From Micrasema longulum (lineage: Eukaryota; Arthropoda; Insecta; Trichoptera; Brachycentridae), in contig JAGVSM010003943.1 in NCBI GenBank assembly GCA_022494885.1, positions 62,001 to 126,000 on the forward strand: a DNA stretch of 64,000 nucleotides. Direction: 5' to 3'. The notes beneath the pieces were generated by a model, which saw only the letters and a list, made by a program, of their open reading frames with translations, did not search any database and had not been told where the DNA came from. This document shows positions 21,823 through 33,689 of the stretch, one piece after another; position 1 is the stretch's first letter; each line of letters starts with the position of its first letter. Both the position numbers and the translations under genes were made by a program.

Positions 21823-22330
21823 AACTAAGTCACCTTTTTTTTAATCTTCCCGCACGATTTCAGTCGCTGGGGGCGGTCTATTTACGTATTTTTATCAAAA
21901 AAAAAATTCCTATTGTTTGTGTTTTTTTACGTAAAATCAGGTAAAGAACTCAAAGACATGAAGGCTGGTTGTTTCCGCGATGGGACTGCGTCTTCAGAGC
22001 GTCTCTTATCATGCTTGGAAAAATCGCTGGGCAAATTCAAACGGATGTTTGAATTTGGCCCGCGCGAGATAGAAAAGACGATACCAGATTCACTGAGGAA
22101 CCGATCTCACTGTGGTCTTCACTTCACGTTTACAATTCAGCATAAAATATGCACACTTTTCGAACTTTCAATTTTCCGTACATTTCGATGGAGCCTTATT
22201 AAAATGCACCTAACTCAGATATCTCGACTTTTAATGGCCGTATCAAATTCCACCTTTTAGGTATCTACGAGTACCTGGTCGAGGTTTTATCTGTGCAACC
22301 GGGTCGGGCGAGCTCCAGCTGAGGAAATCA
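21823..22330. other. Complex unique block with a 14-bp hairpin
   Basis: A 115-codon plus-strand ORF (21913-22260) spans it but has no recognisable domain. Within it an inverted repeat (arms 22029-22042 and 22047-22061, loop GGAT, one bulged base) folds strongly. GC content is above the surroundings. Possibly conserved host DNA next to the hAT insertion site; function unknown. Confidence 0.35.
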
Positions 22331-22739
22331 ATAAACTTTTATTTTTTACCTACCTGATTTGACACAAATTAATTTCGCCACTGGTTCATAGGTGACTGTA
22401 TTAATACACTACGTGGAAGTAATGTGATTTACCAATTTTGCCATACTTTTAATCTTCAGGTGCCAGTTAACAGACAATAAAACATACTTTTATTTTTATG
22501 AATTTATTTCGACGGCTTACGCCTTTAACAAAGTATAAAATAATATTGAAAAACAATTATAATAAAACAAAACACCTGAAATAAAATCAGCAGAAAATAA
22601 GGAAATAATAAAGAAAAATTAAACAAGAAATTATAACAAAGGTATGCATCAAATTAGCAATAGATGAATGGTTAAAATAAAAAGAATATTGATGTAGCAG
22701 AAGCAATGTATCATAATATTGCAGTATTATTTTATGTAA

Positions 22740-22925
22740 TTATTTTTAAACATATATTCCAATCTACCAGGAGTCAAATCCGTAACCTCATGCATGTTGG
22801 GCGAACGCGCTAACCACTATTACGAAAGTAACCATCGAGTCGAAAAGACTCGTCAATGTTTATTGTGCTATTTCATATATGATATTGTTCTATTTTGTAC
22901 CCACCTGGACACGGAATAATATACC
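22740..22925 (-). repeat. Degenerate SINE copy
   Basis: 'gcgaacgcgctaaccac' and 'gtaaccatcgagtcgaaaag' match the 12.4-13.0 kb copies, followed by the 'tgttctattttgtaccc' block. Confidence 0.6.
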
Positions 22926-23699
22926 CATAGAATTGAGAATAGTCCAGAAGGAGCGTAGAATCATATTTGAATACATCGGACTGGGTCCAAAAATCCCCCT
23001 ACTTTGCTCCACTTATCACAACACAAATGTAAGGTAAAAAAAAACAATGTGTTGATTTTTCTAAAATTCTATTGTGCACGCGGAAACATTGATTGACACA
23101 ACAGAGTAGATATGTAAAACGTCATTTAATTAGAGTAATTTGATTAATGAACTTTAAACGTAACATATAAAATAAATTTTACTGTACCTAAACGGATATT
23201 TTTATATCATGTTATACAATATTTGATGTCTTAAAGATAATGTCGGTCAAATGTCCACCACGGCGTTGTCGCCCGAGGTCCAATTTTCGTTAGTTCTCTA
23301 ATTGGATGAGCAAAGTAGGGTAAAAAAAATTACTACCCTGGTAACACCAACGAAATGTCCATTTTTCTTCGACAATCTTACAGATGGAAAAATAATTCAA
23401 TTTTTAAGTAATGCATTTGCGACTTACGCATGCATTGGTAATTACACGTAACTTGTGATCCAATCCTGTTTCTTTATAATACCAAGAGTATTTCTACACT
23501 TCAAAATGAAACAACACGGCATAGTTGAATCCGAATCCGGAGTTGCGTACTGAGCGACGTCTACAAAGAAACTAATGGGTCAAAACGTAAAACTACTCTT
23601 TTAAGAGTAGTTTAGTCGCCTTCTGTTTGATGAGCGTATGCGGTTTCTGGACTATTTTTAATTCTATAAATATACCTTATAAATAGTTAATAAGAGTTA
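22926..23699. other. Interval without recognised genes
   Basis: Contains an isolated short palindrome 'aaactactcttttaagagt' near 23590. No frame or repeat partner recognised. Confidence 0.45.
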
Positions 23700-23830
23700 G
23701 CGGCCTGACATATCTTTATAAAAACGTATTTCCGTATTTTCTCTCTAGATTATAGTACCAGAGCAAAGATTTTTTACCCACTGTAGATATTCACCATTGG
23801 CGTGAGCGCACGCATGGTTTGTTTTTAAGA
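23700..23830 (+). repeat. Dispersed repeat D, copy 1
   Basis: 'cctgacatatctttat', 'gtatttccgtattttctc' and 'tagatattcaccattggcgtg' match 38860-38990 in the same orientation at roughly 75-80% by eye. Non-coding. Confidence 0.55.
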
Positions 23831-24590
23831 TAATATGAGCTGGGGTCATCAAAAAACCCTTAAAAGCGCCTAGTTTTACTTTCTGTCTTTAGTCGTACGG
23901 TATACAAATATAATGACGATTAATAAAAAAAGAAAGCTTGCAAACACAAGGAATTTCTTTTAGATACTTTTTCTATTAAAAAAATCTCAATCGATTCAGT
24001 TTTGGAGTGCGAAAAACGGGAATAAATCCACAGTATTAGGGAGTCACCTGCAAGAATGATAGAAAAATTATTCAAACCCTTATTCATCGAACAAACCGCT
24101 CTTCGTTGCATATCCTCTTAAAGTGTTGGGTCGTTTTGCAAATTATCGTGTATGTGTGGATTTTGCGAAACCAAGGTCAAACATGGGATACAATTGATGT
24201 TTATATTGAGCTCGATTCCGGCTCTTCAGAAATTATTTTCGAACAAAAACTCTAACGCATGCTAGACCTTCACCACCCTTATCTTCTTGCCTATGGCTGT
24301 TTGTTACCACGACGCCACTTGAGCTGTAGAACAATGCTAAACACTCTTGTAGCACAAACACTTGAGTCAGTCTATCTTTCGTATAATTTCAGCAGGAGAC
24401 TGCACCAAAACTCAAAAACAATTTTTCGCAAAATAAAATTTTACATAACTTTCATTACATTATCAAATTATAAGTCTGTGTCCGTCGGATGAAGAATTCA
24501 TTTCTAAATGTGGAATCGAACCGAAATCCCGGACGAGTGTTTTTGACTGCTTTGGTACAATTCTGAAATTGGAAATTGAGTGGAGAAAAG
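23831..24590. other. AT-rich interval, no recognised gene
   Basis: ORFs of 63 and 77 codons on opposite strands, neither with recognisable motifs. Part may be an old SINE ('gaaatcccggacg' near 24520). Confidence 0.4.
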
Positions 24591-24593
24591 TCC

Positions 24594-24770
24594 GTCTCGT
24601 AGTGTAGTGGTTGGTGCGTTCTCCTGCCATGTTTAAAGTCATGGGTTTGATTCCGGGGAGGGCAATGTGAAATATTTATTTATAAGCTGGTTTTAACTGA
24701 AATACTTCATTGTCGCTGCACTGGAACCTGTAGCGTAAGACTTATCACCCTACCGTTCTCTAACAGCTGC
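24594..24770 (+). repeat. tRNA-derived SINE (family A, variant head)
   Basis: A box TAGTGTAGTGG (about 24600) and B box GGTTTGATTCC (about 24646) lie about 45 bp apart, as in tRNA genes. The body includes 'agcgtaagacttatcaccc'. The head differs from that of the 4.1-kb copy while the core is shared. Confidence 0.75.
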
Positions 24771-25629
24771 ATTTTGTTTAACATTTATTTCTGTCTAACT
24801 CGTAACCATAGTTGAGACACTATCTGGCAACAATTTTTTGTTAAAAAATGTAACAGCCGTTGCAACGCGTTCCAATAACTTTTCCATCATACACAATGAT
24901 ATGTTTCTGAGTTGCATCACGTCAAGTCATGTTGAAAGTCAGTTAGAGAATCAAGGCGCGGAACATTGAACACCCAAGAGATAAAATGACATATATTACG
25001 CGCTTAATGCGTGTCTATTTAATTATACCTCATCGATATAGTTTCAGAAAAAAAATATTTTCATTTTATATTAAAAACGATTATAATATCTATCATGAAG
25101 AAAGAACCATTATTTTCTTTGGGATGGTTATTATTTCTTTAAAATATTATATATTGAGACATTTTTTAAGGCACTCGTAGATGTTTTATTAATGTTTACC
25201 TCTTGAGACCTTAGAAAAACCTTTTTTTTTTTATAAACGTACTTTGAAATGAAAAATAATATTAAATTTCGATTTTATTTTTATTCGGAACAAAGCTTCT
25301 TACCCATTTTCCCTTTAGACAAAAAGAAGTTTCATCATCATTAGCTAGTCTAACTCACACATATTGTGACGCGCTTTATTAATCATTCCGTACACAAGTC
25401 GAGTTAGCATTTATTGCTTGTTAAGTATTGTTGCGCTCCAGGTTTAAACCTGGAGTATTAATCCATCCCACTCATAGAGGTAATTATCACTGATCCGACT
25501 AAGGATATTTTTAGTTGCACGATCCGCAAACCATAGCAGCCAAGTTGACACATTTTTATAAAGATGCATTATGTATAATGCAAAAAACGGTCGTTTGGAT
25601 AAGGGAATATTTTATTCAATTCTACGTTG
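24771..25629. other. AT-rich interval, no recognised gene
   Basis: No element ends or coding similarity identified. Confidence 0.45.
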
Positions 25630-25900
25630 TGAATTTATTGTGAGCGGGTGGAACCTATTCACGTCTATCTACCACGCAAGAGGTATCAGGTTTGATTCCT
25701 GACATGGTTGACATAAAATATTTATTTAAAAGGGTATTTTTACCCAAGAATATTTCATAATCCCCGAACTGGCACCCGAAGCGTAAGACTGATCATCTTA
25801 CCTTAATGTAACAAAAAATGATCAAGTTACGCTACGACTGGTGTACCAATGCAGTGCCATATTCACAATTAGGTGCGGAAAGGGAATAATGAATAAAATT
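25630..25900 (+). repeat. tRNA-derived SINE (family A)
   Basis: The head is degenerate, then 'gcaagaggtatcaggtttga', 'gacatggttgacataaaata', the core 'gcgtaagactgatcatctta' and the tail 'attaggtgcggaaagggaat'. Complete apart from the eroded A box. Confidence 0.78.
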
Positions 25901-26264
25901 AATGGAAGCTATTTCAGGAATGACTTTTTGTGGAACGGTTGTATTTTGTCTGTCTATAATTGTAATTATATAAAATAGTAATTATATAAAATAGGTGTGT
26001 AACTTAATTATAAAAATTTGAGTGTTAATGGAGATTGAGTTAAAGATAATACTTATTGTTTTTTTAAAGAAAATAGGAAGACACGAGAAGAAATATAATA
26101 AAAAAATACTTACACAAAACTATACATTAAACGTTTTATTTCAGAAACACACCATTTTAAAAAAAATATTCATTTACTCTTTCATGAAAAATGTAAATAT
26201 TAACTTCTTTTCTATTTTGTTATACTCATTAATTACAGAAAAAAAAACACGTTTAATTTTTGTG

Positions 26265-26345
26265 TTATCACCGAAAATCGAACCCGGAACCTTTCGTGCG
26301 TGATTCAAGCGTCTTAATTACTAAACCACTAAATGTTTCCAAGTA
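26265..26345 (-). repeat. SINE/tRNA-like fragment
   Basis: The minus strand reads 'tagtggtttagtaatt' (A-box-like) and 'ggttccgggttcgatt' (B-box-like). Only the head is preserved; the start of 14250-14410 is related. Confidence 0.55.
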
Positions 26346-26874
26346 CCTCTCGGTGAACATGAAAAAGTTTTTTTTTCAAATTCTTGTCGCTTTTTCTTGG
26401 AAACATCCTGTGCTTGAAGTCCAACGTTTTTTAAGATTTCTCTTTTACAATATTGAAATGATTGGAAAAAGTTTAACGTGAGTCGAAAGTAACTCCAAGT
26501 TGAGGTTAATATTATTAATGCCATAAGTAAAACAGTTTATCATAACAACGTATCGTGAATTAAATTTAAAAATAAAGTTCACATAAAATGTGTACCCAGG
26601 GAAGCTAGAAGCTCAATAATGAAAATAGTACTGGTATTTGCGATTCCCTTTATTTAAGGTCTGTTTTATTGCTTTTGTTGTTTGTTTTTCCTCGTTATTA
26701 AGTAAGGGTGGAAGATCTCAGTGAACAAACTAAATGAACTCAATTTTTCTTTCAAATGTTGACTCAATAAAATTGCGATTGCTTAGAATGATACAAATTT
26801 ATAAATATTTTTAATTCAAGCATACAATATCACTTAACGACTCAACATTATTTTAGGTCAGAACGCATTACAGC

Positions 26875-27195
26875 GCCACTGCACTTCAGCGGCGCTGCAC
26901 GACAAAATACTGTACGTAATGCAGCGCGGTGTAGCGCAGTTGTAGCGCGTTATATTTCGCATTGTCGGTCCGGTTTACCAATTAGCTTATGAACTACATA
27001 CACCATCGCCGTCAGAATTGGAAAAATTTGATTGAGGGTGACAGACGATTTACTGTTTTTGCAATGTGCGGATCTGAAAAGACGCACAAAACCTTTAAAA
27101 CAGATCCGGGTAAGTGGGTGGGGGCTTTCAATGTATTTCGTATTGTAGGGACGCGCCGCGCAGGGCAGCGCAGTGCCGCTCTAGAGCAATTTAAC
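26875..27195. mobile_element. Candidate MITE with GC-rich CAGCGC ends
   Basis: The left end has 'cattacagcgccactgc' and 'cagcggcgctgcac'; the right end has 'gggcagcgcagtgccgctct'. These form an imperfect inverted repeat rich in GCAGCGC, strikingly unlike the AT-rich interior and flanks. Such ends recall PIF/Harbinger-type MITEs, but no clear 3-bp duplication was identified. No transposase. Confidence 0.4.
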
Positions 27196-27544
27196 CATTA
27201 AAGTAAAAATACGAACGAATGACAAAAATATTAAATGGATTTTTTTTTTGAATGAAGCGATTTAATTTTTAGATATCAAAACAGAGACGGAAGCTGAAAA
27301 AATTGAGTCTCTGTGGACAAAATAAAATGGTGCTGATTACACCATCTTTTCTAAGAACTATTAAAATTAAAAAATATTTTGCATAATTATTTTGTTTGCA
27401 TGCAAGTTTTTTTGAAAAAAGGAATAACCCGCCCAACTTCTATTTTAGAGGTGTATCAGCAGATGTGAAGAGAGGAAGTGGAAAGAGCAGAAGTGGATAC
27501 CCTAGACCAATTAGGAACAATAATTTTTTTGTTTTTTTTTTTAC

Positions 27545-27605
27545 TGGCGGAAATTGAACTCGCGTCTCCAGTTTCAAAGTTTACCGCATAAACAACTGCC
27601 ACAAA
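27545..27605 (-). repeat. tRNA-like SINE head fragment
   Basis: The minus strand contains 'gcgagttcaatttccgcc' (B-box-like) and an A-box-like 'tggcagttgtttatgcgg'. The preceding T-run would be the A-rich tail of the insert. Confidence 0.45.
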
Positions 27606-27984
27606 CATCAACAATTGGATGAATTGAAGAAATACGGATGTTCGAAGGAAAGCAGAATGATGTATGTTGAAATTTGATAAATAGGTATTTGAATTTTGTT
27701 TTCCTATCAATGTCTTGAAGATGCCTCCCCGATGCTATGCGAAAAAGACAACTGTATTTCGAACCTTTTATGCCTATCTAAAATAGACAAAATCGACGTT
27801 TCACTGTCCCATTTTCCGTACCTTAAAATTGAACTCATTTTGTTATTTTTTTTGAGAATCAGAATAAAATTTTCTGTATAAGCAGGTTTTGTGTTTTAAA
27901 AAAAATATTTATCATATTTGTATTCCGTGCGCCCGAAGACAGCACATAAAATTGTACGTTTTTTGTTGGTTTTACCATGGTTCT

Positions 27985-28095
27985 GTTTCCCATAATAAAT
28001 AAATAAATGTTTATTTATTTATTTATATATACGCCCAATGGGCATTTTTAAGGACATATTTATACAAAAAAATATTATAAAGGAAAGTAGAAAGA
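27985..28095 (-). repeat. 3' tail of a non-LTR element (GGGCGTAT family)
   Basis: The minus strand ends 'tgcccattgggcgtat' followed by (TAAA)n. The same tail is at 29890-30210 and 46685-46801, and in plus orientation just after the 3' LTR at 60614. Simple-repeat tails are typical of Jockey/CR1-type elements. Confidence 0.55.
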
Positions 28096-28859
28096 CACGA
28101 TGGTATTTAGTAGACTTAGTGAAAGTGGAAGCGGGAAAGAGGTGTTTATAATTGAATTTGATTCCGTGATCTTTTGAAATAAGACAACTTGTTATCAAAG
28201 AAATTGACTGGTGTGTTTGTTGGAAGACCTAAGAATTCTGGGCATAAGGGAATTTTTTAAATTTTTTTTTTTTTATGAATATTTTTTTTTTTACAAAATA
28301 TATTTTTGAAATACAAAATAGGTAAATATACAGAACATCTTATATATAACGTTTCTACCTCTCTAATAAAGTAGATACTTGTGTTTAGAGAGGGAGTTCA
28401 TTTCACATTTTTTTTTATTTTTATAAACAAAGTAAATTAAAACAAAGTAAATTAAAATCAAAATTAGAAATAAAATTAAAACCATAGTTAGTTCTATGGT
28501 TTTTGGTATGAAAGAGTGAGCCAATAAGAGTTTATAACATAATCCAGGATGAAAATACGAGAGTACGTTTGTATGACAAAAAGTCAGACCGCTTTTCCTC
28601 TCAAGATAAAACATTATTTATTGTACTTACAAAGTTTGCTTCATAATGCTTTTACGTAACCAAAGAAACAGGTTCGGTTTTATTAATACACATTCTAAGC
28701 CCTCTAAAATTATGACCTTTAACTCATGCCCAAACGCTCAGTCATGGCGAACGCGTGTTTAGTCGTTTTTTAACCGCCACCTGATTTTGACGTAATCTTG
28801 ATCGAAAGCGTATAAAAACTGTTCGGATGAAAAGAAAGAAGATGGTGTGACTTTTTGTT

Positions 28860-29240
28860 GATAAGTAGGAACTTAGGTACTTGTTTGTGATTGAATTTCA
28901 AATCCAAAAATAATTTACCTTCAAATATTGAATTTAAGTAAGTTGAAGTTGGTTGGATTCCAAAACATCAAATAATAAATTTTTAAACATTTAATTCTTT
29001 TCTCCAATTCCGGATTTCACTTTTCTCAACAACATGGGTACAATTTATTTAGGAATTCGACTTTCAAAAATGTATTAAATGTCAGTTAATATTATTTTGG
29101 TATTACCAAAAATCCAGTAAAAATGAATAAAAGGGTAGAAATTATAAGGAATTAAAGGAAATAATTTGAATGGGATCCATAAAAAAAGAGTGTTGTTGGT
29201 AAACATTAAAAAAATTTTTTTTTTATTCGCCAAAAAATAA
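28860..29240 (+). repeat. Dispersed repeat C, copy 2
   Basis: 'aggtacttgtttgtgattga', 'gtcagttaatattattttgg' and 'ccaaaaatccagtaaaaat' align collinearly with 31072-31440. The A-rich 3' end adjoins a family B SINE fragment (29235-29315). Confidence 0.7.
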
Positions 29241-29339
29241 CCTGATCCATGAGTCCGCAACGCTGGCCAGCAGACTACCACCCGATTTAAATAATTTGTT
29301 TGTGTATATGAATTAAATAACATGAATGGTAGAGGACAC

Positions 29340-29810
29340 GAATTAAGTTGTTCTTAATTAGCGCCACAGTGCGGTGATGGTTTCATTATAGTCATTTTGG
29401 GACATCCTGTGTTTGTTGTACCTATGTAGCCGAGGGTAAAATATGTCACGGGAGGTAAACAATGCCTCGCCGTCCCATCGCGTCGCCTCGCGCGGTGTTC
29501 CTCCGTCTACTTCTGATAGAAAGATTACTAAACTAAACGGAAGTAATCTCGCTCAGCCTTTTATCGTCAATATCATTGGCGGCTAGTGGCTACTGTAGTT
29601 GTTTGGTTTTATCTGAAATATGAATCACTAAGCCGCTTAAACCTACGCTCGTAATGTTTCAAACGTAAATTCAGATCCTGTTGACTTGCTACTAAATTAT
29701 GGCTTGTCCGGTTGACCATTTTGCTTGTAAGCTGCGCTGCAGTATCTTGTCTTAGATCTTCGAGCTTTGGAGTAATGCTCGCTACGGAATAGACCATAAA
29801 GCTTCTGAAA
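29340..29810. other. GC-richer unassigned block
   Basis: 'attttgggacatcctgtgtt' near 29393 resembles a terminal repeat of mariner-type elements, and 'cgtcgcctcgcgcggtg' is unusually GC-rich. No frame with recognisable domains. Confidence 0.3.
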
Positions 29811-29889
29811 CACGTTAAAAGCTTGATTTATTTCAATATCTATACATGCTTATACACGTGATTTATTTATAACTTTATACGTCTATACT

Positions 29890-30210
29890 CGTATATACGA
29901 ATATATATTTATTTTTATTTTTTTATTATTTAATTTTACAATACGCCCAAGGGGCATTTACAAAAAATATACAGGTAAGTACAAACATAGTGAGTAAAAA
30001 TTTAAAAGATGAACAACGCTTTTTTGTATATATGTAGAAACAATAAAAAGCATACTGCCATGCAAAATAAAAAGTGAAACTTTACATAGTAAAAAAGAAG
30101 AAAAAAATTTTGAATGTATATAAGAAAAGTAATTGAATTAAATAGCAAATTGTAAATAACTTGTAAAGAATTCAAATAAAAAAATAAATACATTTACATA
30201 TACATTTAAG
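29890..30210 (-). repeat. 3' end of a non-LTR element (GGGCGTAT tail)
   Basis: Reading on the minus strand, 'tgccccttgggcgtattg' then an A/T-rich simple tail. 'aacaacgcttttttgtatat' (30011 onward) is identical to the segment interrupted by the gypsy LTR at 46801, so this copy shows the uninterrupted version. Confidence 0.6.
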
Positions 30211-30644
30211 TATAAAAAAATGGTATCAACAAATTATTGTTAAAAACAAATAATAAAAATTAGTTAACAGTAAGTATTTATAAGATAATATCTGGTACAC
30301 AAAAATATTTGATACATCAATTTCAGAAAAAGATAATAATAAATAATAATACACATCAAAAACAGAGAAAGAATTGTATGAAAAAGAAAGTTTTATTATA
30401 TTGATGCATAGTTTACCTTAAAAAAATATCTGTGTATGTAATTCTCGATTTATGCATATGTAGTTGGCGTGAATAAGATAATCTTATTAACGACGTGATT
30501 TATACTAAAACATGAGGATAATTATTGCTTTTAAACGCTATTTTTCTAGTAGAAACACATACAAAAAATAATGGCCAGTGTTTTGATTCCGTTTTCATTT
30601 TTTAGTTTTAAATAGCCTATTTATTAAATTTATGATTATCATCA

Positions 30645-30895
30645 TCATCATCATTTCCTTTCCGCACCTAATGGTTCATAGGGCACTGCTTTGGCACACC
30701 GATCGCAGCGAATCTTGATCATTTTTGTTACATTAAGGTAAGATGATCAGTCTTACGCTTCAGGTACCAGACTATAAAATATTTTCAGTGGAAAAACATC
30801 CGATATTTGATATCAACCATGTCGGGAATCGAACCCGAGACCTCTTGCATGGTAGGCAGACGTTTTGACCATTATACCACAAAGTCGATTTATAA
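30645..30895 (-). repeat. tRNA-derived SINE (family A), well preserved
   Basis: The minus strand has A box TGGTATAATGG and B box GGTTCGATTCC (from the 30835 region), then 'gacatggttgat', the core 'gcgtaagactgatcatctta' and the tail 'ccattaggtgcgg' ending in (GAT)n. The most complete copy in the window. Confidence 0.85.
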
Positions 30896-31071
30896 ATATC
30901 GTCTTTATCTGGATTTGCTTTTGGTATTACTTTAATATCAAAAGCATATCGTGATTGCGCCTTACGAGTATATTTATAAAAATATTATCGTTTCAAATAC
31001 GAAATTTGTAAAACTTCCATATAATTTTACAAGCAAACAAAATATGGTCTTCTTATGGTGTAAATTTTCAT

Positions 31072-31440
31072 TAGTAAGTAGGTACTTAGGTACTTGTTTA
31101 TGATTTCATTCCAGAACTTAAAATAATTCATTTACAAATATTGAATTTTAGTAGGTACTTGGGTACTTGTTTATTGTTTGAATTCCAAAACCTTAAATAA
31201 TCAATTTTCAAATAAAGAATTCATTTTGCAAATGTTAAATTCTGTTTTTCTCACCAACAGGGGTGCACTCTAACCAGGAATGCGATATTCAAAAATGTAT
31301 CGAACGTCAGTTGATATTATTTTAGTATTACCAAAAATCCAGGAAAAAGAAATTTATAAGGAATTTAAGGAAATAATTGGATTGGGATCCGTAAAAATGA
31401 ATGTTGCTTGTAAACATTCAAAAACAAACTTTTCACGAAA
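31072..31440 (+). repeat. Dispersed repeat C, copy 3
   Basis: Begins with a locally duplicated 'gtaggtacttaggtacttg' module and continues through 'accaacaggggtgcactct' and 'accaaaaatccaggaaaaag'. The 72-codon ORF over it is not shared with the other copies. Confidence 0.7.
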
Positions 31441-31994
31441 CACGCTCGTAGCAAAGATCTTCATTTCGCTGAAAACCGCAGGTGAATCGGTCCAGTAAAT
31501 ATTCAGTCCATCGAGGACACACAAACGAACATTGCCTTTAATATAAATATATTTGCTAATATATATGTATATCGTCACCGTTCAGGTCAAATTCATTCAT
31601 TCAAAAAACATGATTTTGAAAAATCGCAATTTAGAGACCGATGAGAAATCAGATTTTTGTGTTTTTTGGATTTTATGTACACAAAATAATTCATTCATTC
31701 TTTTCCTTCTAGCACATTTTAAAATATCTGGATGAGGCAAGGTGGCTAAAATTTGGTTTAGTGACTTTTGTTTCTTTATACTCTGGACAATGCAGGCAAC
31801 AAGAGTTAGTGAAGGGAAGGAAATATTAGAAATAATAGTCATTATTTTTAAAAAATAAATAATAATTTATTATAAAATAAAATCACATTGTAAAAAACAA
31901 ATAACTAGTATTTATGCAACATTTTTCTAACTAAGTTATCTTGGTGACGTTAACCTCTTAAATAACACAATTTTACGCTTCAAATGGCAGATAT

Positions 31995-32130
31995 AAATCA
32001 AAACTCTCATTTTTAGGAGGGGATTCTATTTTAGTATTTACATGTTGGTGTAGTGAGGGTACTTACGAAGAGACGGGTACATCTCGAAACCGGTAGACAT
32101 GAAAAGTCAGTAAGTGGTTAAATACTCATA
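31995..32130 (+). mobile_element. Penelope-like element 3' fragment
   Basis: 'catgttggtgtagtgagggt' to 'gaaaagtcagtaagtggtt' is collinear with 61880-61980, downstream of the GIY-YIG fragment. It contains the hammerhead-like core at 32062-32095. No coding part here. Confidence 0.55.
32062..32095 (+). ncRNA. Hammerhead-ribozyme-like motif, Penelope type, degenerate
   Basis: CUUACGA (consensus CUGANGA, one change), a stem II GAGACG/CAUCUC with loop GGUA and one mismatch, then an intact GAAA, CCGG and a GUA cleavage triplet. The second copy (61914-61947) has different core lesions. Likely inactive. Confidence 0.5.
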
Positions 32131-32814
32131 TTTAATTACATTAATTCTAGCTATTATTATTATCCATTCTAGCTATTATTCTAGTTAGGATCGTTTGCGT
32201 TTTAGGTGATACAGAATAAAAAATAATTCTGTATTAGAATTTTAAATATATCGGCCACTATAATTTACAATGAGAGCCTTACAAAATTAACTCACAAATA
32301 AAGCTCCTTATAGCTTAATTGTATCAAACGCCATCGATTCAATGGCGAAATAAGGAAATCATTAAAGTATTTTGTAAGCGCATTCCAAAAATCTCTAAAC
32401 GCAGAACAATGTGCGTACTGTTCTAAAGTGTCGAAGGCAACATTATTATGGAGATGTAAAAATGCCACCGAGAAATGTAATTTGTTTACAGTAAGCAAAG
32501 CCATTTAGAAACACGGCACATTTATGTATGTATTTACTATTTACATAAATTAATGTTAGAGTTCTCCAGGCTAGAGAATAGAACGCAATAGGGAAAGTTG
32601 ATTCTAGTTCCCGTCAGCACTGATTAACCACTAAGGTTCTAATATATAATACATATTTCACAGAATCCAAATATGAACCTACATTGTAAACAACAATGGT
32701 TTTCAGAATTATTTATTTAAGACAACATAAACCACAATTTCAGTGCGGTATTTACGGTAATAGTTGTATTATTTGTAAGGATGAGATTAGCATTATCGAC
32801 AAAATCAAGAAATA

Positions 32815-33095
32815 AGTTATGCGTCAGTTTGGAGATGCAAAGCAAATGGACGGTGAAAGAACGGCCCAAATAAATAATGATGTGAAGGTCAATAGATGTA
32901 GAAAACGTGGAACACCGAGAAAGAAATGGCATGGCATGAACAAATTCAACAAATACTGGAGCTGTACATGTGAAAAGTCGGAATAATCGGCGCGCGTGCT
33001 CGAGAAGATGCATGAATGTATAAGAAACAAGGTCTGTATGCAAAGTCAGAGTGATATGGCGTTATTTCATCTCTGCCGACCTCTACCGGAAAACG
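32815..33095 (+). pseudogene. Non-LTR endonuclease-RT C-terminal relic (copy 2)
   Basis: The plus strand, over two or three frames, reads 'MRQFGDAKQMDGERTAQINN', 'RKRGTPRKKWHGM', 'KSRNNRRACSRRCMNV' and 'RVIWRYF'. It is collinear with 16968-17351, including the 'cggaataatcggcgcgcg' nucleotide identity. Frameshifts show it is dead. The 108- and 131-codon minus-strand ORFs nearby are unsupported. Confidence 0.68.
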
Positions 33096-33689
33096 GGTTT
33101 GTTTGTTTGGTCATAAGCTCACAATTTCCTTAGATTTCTTATTCAAATAATATATCCTCGATGCATATTTAATTTTTTTTTTGTGACTATTAGTACTTTG
33201 ACGTAAATGGATAAATACTTCAAAAATATCAGAAAAGACGTCGTGATCGTAAAACAACAATAGGTGTGCGAAAAATGTGATATTATATAAAACTAACCTT
33301 GGTATCAAACTACATATATTCTTTTGTACTAATCGTGTTGTGCCATAAGGTGACAATTTTTTTTTTACCGCCCCCGGGTTGAAGAAAATCGCATGCGACG
33401 TTGTTTTACAATCATGATGAAGTGAATAGGGAAGGTAGGGGAAGCAGGAAGGTAGAAATTGCTTTAAGGCAATATGCCCGCCCTTATATGTATATAAAGT
33501 GTTCAATAATAATAATACTCTTCGTTAACCATTTGCTATCGTGTACTCATTAACACTAAGAATAAAAGTAAAACCGAGAGAAAACATACGTTACATACTT
33601 ACATAAAAAAATATAAAAACTTTTAATAATGTATACATAAGAGGTATTAAGTACCGCTTTACTTTGTTTATTTAACTCTTAAAAGACTA

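Noticed and set aside
21913..22260. 115-codon ORF as a host gene
   Set aside because: No recognisable domain, no start context or splice signals, and it overlaps a strong inverted repeat. Kept only as a unique block.
23590..23613. Palindrome 'actactcttttaagagtagt' as a terminator or regulatory hairpin
   Set aside because: A short isolated palindrome in a eukaryotic intergenic region with no transcript context; chance or a decayed repeat is more likely.
33111..33506. 131-codon minus-strand ORF
   Set aside because: Low-complexity composition and no motifs; adjacent similarity is to the plus-strand RT relic that ends before it.
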